From Tannerella sp. (GTDB lineage Bacteria; Bacteroidota; Bacteroidia; Bacteroidales; Tannerellaceae), in assembly GCF_030528505.1 (NCBI RefSeq), contig NZ_JAUMYS010000025.1, positions 1 to 39,372 on the forward strand: 39,372 bases of DNA, read 5' to 3'. Shown here one piece after another: positions 17,361 through 24,915 of this stretch. The first letter of the stretch is position 1, and each line of letters starts with the position of its first letter. A program made the position numbers and the translations under genes. The notes beneath the pieces were generated by a model that worked only from the letters and a program-made list of their open reading frames with translations, was not told where the DNA came from and searched no databases.

Positions 17361-19166
17361 ATGGATGACAGGCTTAGCTACATATTAAAAATTCTTTCTA
17401 CCATACCTGAGAAGCCGGGATGTTATCAATATTTCGATCGTAAAGGAACGATTATTTATGTAGGGAAAGCTAAGAATTTACGCAAACGAGTTTCTTCTTA
17501 TTTTCAGAAAGAACATGAAAATAAGAAAACGCGTGTTTTAGTCAAACATATTTATGACCTAAAATATATTGTGGTAGATTCGGAAGAAGATGCCTTGTTG
17601 CTCGAAAATAATTTAATTAAACAGTATCGTCCGCGTTATAATGTTTTATTGAAGGACGACAAAACGTATCCTTCCATTGTTATTAAAAACGAATATTTTC
17701 CACGCATATTCCAAACAAGAAATATTGTAAGGGACGGATATTTGTATTTTGGTCCGTATGCTTCTGTTTATACAGCCAAGGTTATGTTACAACTCATAAA
17801 AGAATTGTATCCGATTCGGACGTGCAAACATGCTTTGACACCTGAATCTATTGCTTCGGGAAAATATAAAGTTTGTCTCGAATATCACATCAAACGATGT
17901 AAAGCTCCTTGCATTGGATTGCAAAACAAAGAAGAATATAATCGGAATATTTCCGAAATAAAGGAAATATTGAAAGGAAACAGTTCGCGGGTAAGTGCGC
18001 TTCTTTTAAATCGAATGCGGAAGCTTTCGGAAGAAATGCGTTTTGAAGAAGCTCAGGAAATCAAACATCAATATGATTTGATTGAAAATTACCGCTCGAA
18101 ATCGACGGTTGTTCCTATGTTGCATAATGTAGATGTATTTTCATTGGAAGAAAGTGAACAATCCGTCTATATTAATTATATGCATATAGGGAACGGAGCC
18201 ATTGTGCAGGTATATACGATTGAGTATCGGAAAAAGCTGGATGAACCGAAAGAGGAACTTTTAGGTTTAGGAATTGTGGAAATGAGAGAGAGATTTCGGA
18301 GTAATGCATCTGAAATAATCGTTCCTTTTATGCCTGAAGGTGTATTTTCGCAGCGTATTATTTTTACGGTTCCACAGCGAGGAGACAAAAAGAAATTACT
18401 TGATTTGTCGATTCAGAATGTAAAGCAATATAAAATCGATAAATTAAAACAATCGGATAAGTTTAATCCGGAACAACGGTCGACTCGTTTATTGACTACG
18501 ATTCAAAAGGATTTACATTTACCTGTTCTGCCGATGCAAATAGAATGTTTCGACAATTCCAATATACAAGGTACAAATCCCGTTGCGGCTTGTGTCGTAT
18601 TTAAAAAAGGAAAACCTTCGAAGAAGGATTATCGTCATTTTCATATAAAGACGGTGGTAGGTCCCGATGACTTCGCTTCCATGATAGAAGTTGTTACACG
18701 TCGTTACACAAGACTACTGGAAGAAGGTTCGCCTCTTCCGCAGCTGGTTGTTATCGATGGAGGAAAAGGGCAATTGAATGCAGCGACGGAAGTGCTTCGG
18801 CAATTGGATTTGTTAGATAAAATATCGATTGTAGGATTAGCAAAACGGTTGGAAGAAATTTTTTATCCGGGTGATCCGATTCCTCTCATACTCGATAAAA
18901 ATTCGGAAACCTTGAAAGTTATTCAACATCTCCGCGACGAAGCTCATCGATTCGGTATTACATTTCATCGGAAAATGCGAAGTAAAAAACAAATTGTTTC
19001 AGCGTTGGATGAAATTAAAGGTATCGGAGAAAAGACGAAAGAAGCGTTATTGAAAAAGTACAAGAGCGTAAAACGGATTCGAGAAGCTCCGATGGACGAA
19101 CTCATCGAATTGATAGGAGAGAGTAAAGCGGGAATATTAATAAACGGTTTTAAAAAATCGGAATAA
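17361..19166 (+). CDS. uvrC: excinuclease ABC subunit C (UvrC)
   Basis: Nuclease of nucleotide excision repair that incises on both sides of a lesion with UvrA and UvrB. The GIY-YIG domain at the N-terminus has GCY at 20-22 and YVGKAKNLRKR from 33; a UVR helical hairpin (about 205-240, LSEEMRFEEAQEIKHQY) contacts UvrB. The RNase-H-like second nuclease shows ECFDNSNIQGT and VVIDGGKGQLNAA; tandem helix-hairpin-helix motifs close the protein (EIKGIGEKTKEALL). Length 601 aa is normal. ATG at 17361 follows AAAAGAAGA; no other start fits the frame after the parS-like site. Second gene of the mnmG operon. Confidence 0.98.
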   Translation: MDDRLSYILKILSTIPEKPGCYQYFDRKGTIIYVGKAKNLRKRVSSYFQKEHENKKTRVLVKHIYDLKYIVVDSEEDALLLENNLIKQYRPRYNVLLKDDKTYPSIVIKNEYFPRIFQTRNIVRDGYLYFGPYASVYTAKVMLQLIKELYPIRTCKHALTPESIASGKYKVCLEYHIKRCKAPCIGLQNKEEYNRNISEIKEILKGNSSRVSALLLNRMRKLSEEMRFEEAQEIKHQYDLIENYRSKSTVVPMLHNVDVFSLEESEQSVYINYMHIGNGAIVQVYTIEYRKKLDEPKEELLGLGIVEMRERFRSNASEIIVPFMPEGVFSQRIIFTVPQRGDKKKLLDLSIQNVKQYKIDKLKQSDKFNPEQRSTRLLTTIQKDLHLPVLPMQIECFDNSNIQGTNPVAACVVFKKGKPSKKDYRHFHIKTVVGPDDFASMIEVVTRRYTRLLEEGSPLPQLVVIDGGKGQLNAATEVLRQLDLLDKISIVGLAKRLEEIFYPGDPIPLILDKNSETLKVIQHLRDEAHRFGITFHRKMRSKKQIVSALDEIKGIGEKTKEALLKKYKSVKRIREAPMDELIELIGESKAGILINGFKKSE

Positions 19167-19196
19167 TATAAGCGAAAGAATAGAACTTTTTGTAAT

Positions 19197-19643
19197 ATGA
19201 GAACGGTTATACAACGCGTGCAACATGCGTCGGTTACGATTGATGGAGCAATACGGTCGGAGATTGATAAAGGTATACTAATTTTGGTAGGTTTCGAAGA
19301 TTCGGATACGGATAAGGAAATTGTCTGGATGGCGAAAAAAATCGTAAATATGAGAATTTTCGATGATAAAGAAGGTGTGATGAATCACTCTGTGTTTGAA
19401 ATCGGGGGAGAAATTTTAGTTGTCAGTCAGTTTACTTTATATGCTTCGACAAAAAAGGGGAATCGTCCATCATATATTCGGGCGGCGAAACCGGATATTG
19501 CAATTCCGTTGTACGAGTCGTTTTGCAAGGAGATAGAAATACAATTAGGCCGTAGAATAAAAACAGGTATTTTCGGTGCCGATATGAAAGTTCATTTATT
19601 GAACGATGGTCCCGTAACTATCATTGTCGATACGAACGATTAA
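19197..19643 (+). CDS. dtd: D-aminoacyl-tRNA deacylase (Dtd)
   Basis: Chiral proofreading enzyme that removes D-amino acids from tRNA. The family's two signature motifs are present: SQFTLYA and, near the C-terminus, NDGPVTI with the Gly-cisPro dipeptide that reaches the partner subunit's active site. Length 148 aa is exact for the family. It follows uvrC by 30 bp, a neighbourhood I know from other Bacteroidota, where a nucleotide pyrophosphohydrolase and deoC often follow; neither is present here and an 800-bp gene-free stretch begins instead. Confidence 0.96.
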   Translation: MRTVIQRVQHASVTIDGAIRSEIDKGILILVGFEDSDTDKEIVWMAKKIVNMRIFDDKEGVMNHSVFEIGGEILVVSQFTLYASTKKGNRPSYIRAAKPDIAIPLYESFCKEIEIQLGRRIKTGIFGADMKVHLLNDGPVTIIVDTND

Positions 19644-19769
19644 TACAATTTCATCGGATGGAGTAGGGGATAGAAGTCCGATTCTGAACATAACCTTTTT
19701 TAATCTACTTTAAAAAACAATCCTAATAGACCTTTTATATACTTTATAAAATTCTTATGGGTGCTTTAT

Positions 19770-19835
19770 GGTTCGGAGCTACCCATCGGGTGGTATAGAA
19801 CTACCTGCCGACCGGTTCGAAACTACCTATATACC
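19770..19835 (+). repeat. three tandem copies of a 22-bp degenerate repeat
   Basis: Cores GGTTCGGAGCTACC (19770), GGTATAGAACTACC (19792) and GGTTCGAAACTACC (19814) recur at exactly 22-bp spacing, each followed by a variable 8-bp linker. A weaker fourth trace (GGAAATACTT) follows. The spacing is about two DNA turns, as for a protein-binding array. It is not a CRISPR, since there are no unique spacers of constant size. Confidence 0.7.
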
Positions 19836-19882
19836 AACTTGGAAATACTTTTAGTATACATTATCCTACTTCTTTCTTTCGT

Positions 19883-19960
19883 AATCAAGTTTTGCAGACT
19901 TGATTGATGGTCTATTCGTGTATTCGAAGCACAAAAGATTGTAATGGAAAGACTACAATC
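19883..19960 (+). other. two adjacent hairpins, possible small structured RNA
   Basis: AATCAAGT (19883-19890) pairs with ACTTGATT (19898-19905) across a 7-base loop. GATTGTA (19937-19943) pairs with TACAATC (19954-19960) across a 10-base loop. Neither is followed by a U-tract, so they are not terminators. There is no recognisable RNA family. Confidence 0.3.
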
Positions 19961-20380
19961 GAAAATTTATGTCATCGTAGCTGTTTAACATTATGTAATG
20001 AATGATTCGGTATTAGATGAAAGGGAACAAGTCGCCCAAAAGAAGAAAATAGTTGGTGAACAAACTTATTTCGAAAGCATTATTTAGTGTTATTTATTAC
20101 TGATAATCAATTATATAATAAAATTTCAATAATGTAAAACTAGTTGAAAGTTTATTTATGTTGATAGTTGAAAATCATGATAGTATCGGATTACACGATG
20201 CTTTGCCGTTATAAGAAGAGTTTTCCTGTAGAAAAACGAGATTGGTTATAAGTCTTGCGCCAGGTTCAGACGTTTAAAAGTATCTATACTGAGATATCTA
20301 TTGAATGATTATTTTTTTTCATTTTCAATTAATTTGATGCGTTTACCCTGGGGTGTTTTCCTCTTTCTCCGGAGTTTTCG

Positions 20381-20388
20381 TATCTTTG
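20381..20388 (+). promoter_or_regulatory. ketoacyl-synthase operon promoter, -7 box
   Basis: TATCTTTG, with TTTT 21 bases upstream. The leader of about 55 bases to the ATG at 20447 contains a small TGCGT/ACGCA hairpin. Confidence 0.55.
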
Positions 20389-20446
20389 CTGCGTTTTTTA
20401 CGCAATAATGTGATAAGGCATAAGCCGGAAAGTCATACATCCACTT

Positions 20447-21646
20447 ATGGAGAGGAAAGAAATTTACATCACCGGAGCGGGGATCGTCTCGGCGATCGGG
20501 ATTGGTAAGGCGGAGACGCTCGAGGCGCTGAGGAATCGGCGCACGGGAGTTGGACCCGTACGATACCTGCACACGACACATACCGGCTTGCCCGTGGGCG
20601 AAGTAAAATTTGCGAACGGTGAGCTGCGCGAGATGTCGCGGCTGATGCCCTCGGACGCGTTCATCCGTTCGTCGTTGCTGGCTATCCCGGCTGTGCGCGA
20701 AGCGATGGAACAAGCGCAGATTGACGGTTCCGCGACGTTGCGCATCGCATTTCTTTCGGGTATCACCGTCGGAGGGATGGACAAGGCGGAACGATACTAC
20801 ACCGATTTCCTTACAAACGACTCGAAAAATATTTATATCGAACTGAACGATTGCGGCTCGTGCACGGAGCAGATCGCTGATTATTTCGGATGCTTCGGCA
20901 TGGTCTCAACCGTTGTGACGGCCTGCTCGTCGTCAGCCAACACCTTGATGATGGGATGCGACATGATTCGCGACGGACGGGCAGACATCGTCATAGCGGG
21001 CGGATGCGAATGCCTTTCGCGCTATCATGTGAACGGTTTCAATACGCTGATGATTCTCGACCGTGAAATCTGTCGTCCGTTCGACCGCGATCGGGCGGGG
21101 ATCAATCTGGGCGAAGGAGCCGGATACCTCGTACTCGAATCGGCCGAAACGGCGGAGCGCCGCGGCGTGAAGCCTATCGGCAAAATATCGGGCTACAGCA
21201 ATGTCTGCGACGCGTATCACCCGACAGCATCGTCGCCCGACGGTCTCGGAGCCTATCTGGCGATGAAAGGAGCCCTCGACGATGCCGGATTGAAGCCCGA
21301 AGACATCGGCCACCTCAATGCGCACGGCACAGGTACGCCCAATAACGATTTGACCGAAGGACTGGCCGCCATGCGCCTCTTCGGCGAGCAGGTACCGCCT
21401 GTTTCATCGGTGAAAGCGTATACCGGCCATACGACAAGTGCGGCCGGCAGCATCGAAGCCATCGTCTCTCTCTTGGCTCTCGAACATAATTTTCTGCCGG
21501 TGAACATGAACTTCCGCAACCGGATCGAAGAACATAACTTCGTGCCGGTGACAAATCCCGAGCCGGAACAACCGCTTCGTCATGTCCTGTCCAACTCGTT
21601 CGGCTTCGGAGGAAACGACTCGGCGATCATCTTATCCAAAATCTAA
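20447..21646 (+). CDS. beta-ketoacyl-ACP synthase family protein (KAS II-like)
   Basis: Condensing enzyme of the thiolase fold that extends an acyl chain on ACP. The full Cys-His-His triad is present: Cys160 in VVTACSSSANT, His293 in NAHGTGTPNND and His328 in KAYTGHTTSAAG; the C-terminal NSFGFGGNDSAII motif is also intact. Length 399 aa is normal. It is not placed with other fatty-acid synthesis genes. Instead it forms an operon with a degenerate partner 6 bp downstream, a small membrane transporter and an RDD protein. KAS plus chain-length-factor pairs of this kind occur in aryl polyene and flexirubin pathways of Bacteroidota, so a specialised product is more likely than housekeeping FabF (inference). 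Confidence 0.9.
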   Translation: MERKEIYITGAGIVSAIGIGKAETLEALRNRRTGVGPVRYLHTTHTGLPVGEVKFANGELREMSRLMPSDAFIRSSLLAIPAVREAMEQAQIDGSATLRIAFLSGITVGGMDKAERYYTDFLTNDSKNIYIELNDCGSCTEQIADYFGCFGMVSTVVTACSSSANTLMMGCDMIRDGRADIVIAGGCECLSRYHVNGFNTLMILDREICRPFDRDRAGINLGEGAGYLVLESAETAERRGVKPIGKISGYSNVCDAYHPTASSPDGLGAYLAMKGALDDAGLKPEDIGHLNAHGTGTPNNDLTEGLAAMRLFGEQVPPVSSVKAYTGHTTSAAGSIEAIVSLLALEHNFLPVNMNFRNRIEEHNFVPVTNPEPEQPLRHVLSNSFGFGGNDSAIILSKI

Positions 21647-21652
21647 CCGGTC

Positions 21653-22681
21653 ATGTCTGTCTATATTCAATCAGCCCGGCAAATCTCCGCGCAACAGCCT
21701 CTCTCGGACGAATGGTTCGAGCATCCCATAACATACACCGAGAAGTACGTGTCTACTCTCGACCCGCCATTCTCCGAGTATCTTTCGCCCCTGATGTCGC
21801 GCCGCATGTGTACGCTCCTGAAGCGTGCCGTGGTCGTGTCGCGTCTGGCGCTCAAGGATGCGGGCGTGGAGAAGCCCGATGCCATCATCAGCGGAACCGG
21901 TCTGGGATGTATCGCTAACACGGAGCAGTTCCTGCTCTCCATCATGGAGAACAACGAACAGTTCCTGCAACCGACGTTCTTCATGCAGTCGACGCACAAC
22001 ATCCTCAGCGCAACGGTTGCCATCGACCTGAAGTGTCACGGCTACAACAACACGTACGTCCATCGCGGCGTATCGTTCGACCATGCGCTGCTCGACGCCT
22101 TCCTGCAATTCGGGAGAGGTAAAATCGAGACGGCGCTCGTCGGCGGATACGACGAACTGACGGAACATTATTATAGCTTTTTCGATCGTCTCGGGACCTG
22201 GGATTTCGAACCCGGACGGTGTTTTGCCGGTGAAGCCGCTGTCAGCATGCTGCTCGGCACCGAAAAACAAGCTCATACGCTCTGCCGGATCGACGGTGCG
22301 GAGCTGATGTATCGCCCGACAACGGCCCGCCTCCGCGAAACGCTCGACACCCTCCTCGAAAAGGCCGGTTGCGAGCCGACGGATATCGATGCCGTGTTGA
22401 CCGGCATCAACACGCATAACCAAAACGACGCCGTGTATCACGACGTCTCCGCATCTCTTTTCGGCAACCTCCCGATCTTGCACTACAAACACCTCTTCGG
22501 CGAGTCGTTTTCTTCGTCTGCGTTAGGCGTATATGTGGCAGCCACCTGCCTGCGCCGGGGGCACGTGCCGGCGCACCTCCTCTGCACAGGCAAAGAGGCT
22601 CCGAGCGACGTCAGACGCATCCTCGTCTACAACCATTATAAGAATAAGTCGCACTCGTTCATCCTCTTGTCATCATGCTGA
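21653..22681 (+). CDS. beta-ketoacyl-synthase-like protein, chain-length-factor type
   Basis: A 342-aa thiolase-fold protein homologous to the preceding KAS but lacking its catalytic residues. Aligning CHGYNNTYVHRG with the KAS segment ending in TAC puts Gly139 at the nucleophilic Cys. The first catalytic His region reads TGINTHNQND in place of NAHGTGTPNND, and the second His is Glu in the KHLFGESFSSSALG block. This pattern fits the ketoacyl-synthase-2 (PF13723) chain-length-factor-like group, which dimerises with an active KAS to shape its pocket. It overlaps the next gene by 7 bp. What product the pair makes is unknown. Confidence 0.8.
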   Translation: MSVYIQSARQISAQQPLSDEWFEHPITYTEKYVSTLDPPFSEYLSPLMSRRMCTLLKRAVVVSRLALKDAGVEKPDAIISGTGLGCIANTEQFLLSIMENNEQFLQPTFFMQSTHNILSATVAIDLKCHGYNNTYVHRGVSFDHALLDAFLQFGRGKIETALVGGYDELTEHYYSFFDRLGTWDFEPGRCFAGEAAVSMLLGTEKQAHTLCRIDGAELMYRPTTARLRETLDTLLEKAGCEPTDIDAVLTGINTHNQNDAVYHDVSASLFGNLPILHYKHLFGESFSSSALGVYVAATCLRRGHVPAHLLCTGKEAPSDVRRILVYNHYKNKSHSFILLSSC

Positions 22682-23028
22682 AATTACTTTGCTGCTCGAC
22701 CGTGCAGTGCTTGTTTCTCGTGGCAGGACAAATCTTCCTGAAATTCGCCATGGCCGACATCGGCGCGTTCTCGTGGACATGGAAGTTCTTCCGTCAGGCC
22801 ATGCTCAGTTGGCAGCTTCTCGCTTCGGGTCTTTCGATGGTCGCCGCCTCATTCATTTGGTTTTATATCCTCAAACATTACCCCTTGTCATTAGCTTACC
22901 CGCTGATCAGCATCAGCTATATCTTCGGGACATTGGCCGCGATCTTCTTTTTTCACGAGACCGTTCCGCTCACACGGTGGATCGGCGTGTTCCTGATTAT
23001 GGGCGGCGTTGTGTTATTGACAAGGTAA
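22675..23028 (+). CDS. small 4-TM transporter, SMR/EamA-like (DMT superfamily)
   Basis: A 117-aa inner-membrane protein with four hydrophobic helices (approx. residues 3-25, 42-64, 69-90 and 95-115). GQIFLKFAM in helix 1 and YPLSLAYPLISISYIFGTLAAIFFF in helix 3-4 (read as PLSLAYPL then SYIFG) resemble small EamA or ArnE/EmrE-like carriers. The ATG overlaps the stop region of the preceding gene by 7 bp, so translation is probably coupled. In this context it could move the lipid product of the KAS/CLF pair across the inner membrane (inference). It could equally be a general small-molecule exporter. Confidence 0.75.
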   Translation: MLKLLCCSTVQCLFLVAGQIFLKFAMADIGAFSWTWKFFRQAMLSWQLLASGLSMVAASFIWFYILKHYPLSLAYPLISISYIFGTLAAIFFFHETVPLTRWIGVFLIMGGVVLLTR

Positions 23029-23058
23029 GAGAAAAACAAACAAAGAAGCATCGACCGA

Positions 23059-23793
23059 ATGGCATACTCGAGCATTATCACGAACTCGTACGTACAGATC
23101 GATCAGGAACCGGCCAGCATCGGGAGCAGAATCCTGGCACGAATCATCGACTCCCTTCTGCTGTTCGCTTACCTCTTCGTGATCTCTTTATTATTTAGGA
23201 TTTATACCAATTTCACAGACATAAAAGAGCTGGACCTCGTTCTGTCGCTTGCGATAATCGTCTGCTATCTGCCGGCCTTGTGTTATTCGCTCCTTTGGGA
23301 GGTATTTAACCGGGGACAATCGCCCGGTAAAAAGCTAGCAGGCATACGTGTGGTGATGAAAGACGGCAGTACGCCTTCTTTCTCCGCCTACCTGCTGCGC
23401 TGGCTCCTGCTTCTTGTCGATCTGCACATGTCGTTTATCGGACTGATCCCGATCATCCTGACACGTAACAACCAGCGCTTCGGCGACCTTGCCGGTGGGA
23501 CGCTCGTGATCAAGGAAAACGATTTTCGGGGTATCCAGCTGATCTTTCACGAGCTGCGCCATTTGACGGAAGACTATCATCCGGTCTTTCCGCAGGCCGA
23601 GCACCTCTCGCTCGAGCAGATGAACCTGATTGCCGAAACCTTGTCCGACACGAGCAGTAAACGCCCGCAACGCATCCATCAATTAGCGCTACAGGCTCGC
23701 AGCTTTCTGAAGATCGAGACGACCCTCCCCGACGAGCCTTTCCTCCGCACCCTGATGCGGGATTATCAATATTACGCCTTGGAAGAAATCTGA
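23059..23793 (+). CDS. RDD family membrane protein
   Basis: A 244-aa protein with an RDD domain over about residues 20-155. The Arg of SRILARIIDSLLL begins the first helix, and the NRGQSPGKKLAGIRVV and NNQRFGDLAGGTLVI segments are the family's conserved loops. Three or four membrane helices are likely. The C-terminal 90 residues are charged and cytoplasmic. Function of RDD proteins is mostly unknown, with some linked to ion or solute transport. It lies 30 bp after the SMR-like gene and may be the last gene of that operon. Confidence 0.85.
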   Translation: MAYSSIITNSYVQIDQEPASIGSRILARIIDSLLLFAYLFVISLLFRIYTNFTDIKELDLVLSLAIIVCYLPALCYSLLWEVFNRGQSPGKKLAGIRVVMKDGSTPSFSAYLLRWLLLLVDLHMSFIGLIPIILTRNNQRFGDLAGGTLVIKENDFRGIQLIFHELRHLTEDYHPVFPQAEHLSLEQMNLIAETLSDTSSKRPQRIHQLALQARSFLKIETTLPDEPFLRTLMRDYQYYALEEI

Positions 23794-23856
23794 TTCGTTT
23801 GGAACATTGATTTTGATGACCGTACTCTGGAAATACATTCCGCGACACACGCTGTT

Positions 23857-23888
23857 TTTGTCCGGAGGCGTTAAATTCATTACTTTTA
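23857..23888 (+). promoter_or_regulatory. dusB promoter
   Basis: TTTG (23857-23860), a 20-base spacer, then TACTTTTA (23881-23888), one mismatch from TAnnTTTG. A purine-rich AGGAGAGA ribosome-binding site sits just before the dusB ATG at 23911. Confidence 0.6.
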
Positions 23889-23910
23889 CAGCCGTTTAGG
23901 AGAGATAAAA

Positions 23911-24915
23911 ATGAAAATCGGAACGATAGATTTGGGAGAACGGCCGGTCATGCTGGCCCCGATGGAAGATGTGACGGATATCTCGTTTCGCTTGATGTGT
24001 AAACAATTCGGGGCGGATATGGTCTATACCGAATTTGTATCGAGCGATGCACTGATCCGCCAGATCAGCAAGACGGAGGAGAAACTTAAAGTATCGGACG
24101 AAGAGCGTCCGGTGGCCATACAAATCTACGGCCGCGAGGTGATGCCGATGGTTGAGGCGGCACAGATCTGCGAGGCCGCCCGCCCCGATGTGCTCGACAT
24201 CAATTTCGGTTGCCCGGTCAAGAAAGTGGCGAATAAAGGTGCCGGCGCGGGCATGTTACGCAACATTCCGCTGATGCTTGAGATCACACGCGCCGTCGTG
24301 AAAGCCGTAAACATCCCGGTAACGGTGAAGACGCGTCTCGGCTGGGACGCCGATCATCGCATCATTGTCGAACTGGCCGAACAACTACAGGATTGCGGCA
24401 TCGCAGCCCTCACGATTCACGGACGCACACGGGCGCAAATGTACACCGGCGAAGCCGACTGGACGCTTATCGGCGCCGTAAAAGAAAACCCGCGCATGCA
24501 TATCCCGATCATCGGCAACGGCGACATTACGTCGGCCGAGGGTTGCAAGGAAGCGTTTGATCGCTACGGAGTAGACGGCGTGATGATCGGACGCGCGAGT
24601 ATCGGACGGCCGTGGATTTTCCGCGAAGTAAAACATTTTCTACAGACAGACGAGCTGCTTCGCCCCGAATCCTTTCAATGGTATCTCGATATCCTGAAAC
24701 GACAGGTACGGCAAAGCGTGGAACGGCTCGACGAACGACGCGGCATCCTCCATATCCGTCGGCATCTGGCCGTAACCCCTCTGTTTAAAGGCATCCCCGA
24801 CTTCAAACCGACACGGGTCGCCATGTTGCGTGCCGAAACCGTGTCGGAGCTGTTCGAAATCATGGACGGAGTGGAAGAAATTATCCGCGATAAACAATCC
24901 ATGGCGGGTCAGTGA
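23911..24915 (+). CDS. dusB: tRNA-dihydrouridine synthase (DusB family)
   Basis: FMN enzyme that reduces specific uridines in tRNA D-loops. The TIM barrel begins with VMLAPMEDVTDISFR; the catalytic Cys101 lies in DINFGCPVKKV; the FMN phosphate site is IIGNGDI followed by GVMIGRASIGRPWIF. Length 334 aa is normal, with the C-terminal helical tRNA-binding domain present. The N-terminal and GRASIGRPW motifs resemble DusB more than DusA or DusC. Its stop codon overlaps the 3' end of the convergent lamin-tail gene by 7 bp. Confidence 0.95.
   Translation: MKIGTIDLGERPVMLAPMEDVTDISFRLMCKQFGADMVYTEFVSSDALIRQISKTEEKLKVSDEERPVAIQIYGREVMPMVEAAQICEAARPDVLDINFGCPVKKVANKGAGAGMLRNIPLMLEITRAVVKAVNIPVTVKTRLGWDADHRIIVELAEQLQDCGIAALTIHGRTRAQMYTGEADWTLIGAVKENPRMHIPIIGNGDITSAEGCKEAFDRYGVDGVMIGRASIGRPWIFREVKHFLQTDELLRPESFQWYLDILKRQVRQSVERLDERRGILHIRRHLAVTPLFKGIPDFKPTRVAMLRAETVSELFEIMDGVEEIIRDKQSMAGQ

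Larger units (their letters stand above)
19644..20380. other. gene-free stretch with repeats and hairpins
   Basis: No ORF here looks like a gene. It contains, in order, an inverted repeat ATCGGA/TCCGAT (19653-19682), a 3 x 22-bp tandem repeat (19770-19835), two hairpins (19883-19905 and 19937-19960) and an AT-rich tail. It also marks the transition from the AT-rich upstream block to the GC-richer block downstream. It may be a decayed locus or hold a small RNA; neither can be shown from sequence alone. Confidence 0.5.

Noticed and set aside
19814..19827. GGTTCGAAAC resembling a tRNA T-arm
   Set aside because: Flanking bases do not form T-arm, anticodon or acceptor stems; it is one unit of the 22-bp tandem repeat.
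19770..19835. Possible CRISPR array
   Set aside because: Only three degenerate units with 8-bp linkers, no spacers and no cas genes.
21671..22492. 273-aa minus-strand open frame opposite the chain-length-factor-like gene
   Set aside because: Antisense shadow in GC-richer DNA, His/Arg-rich and without family features.
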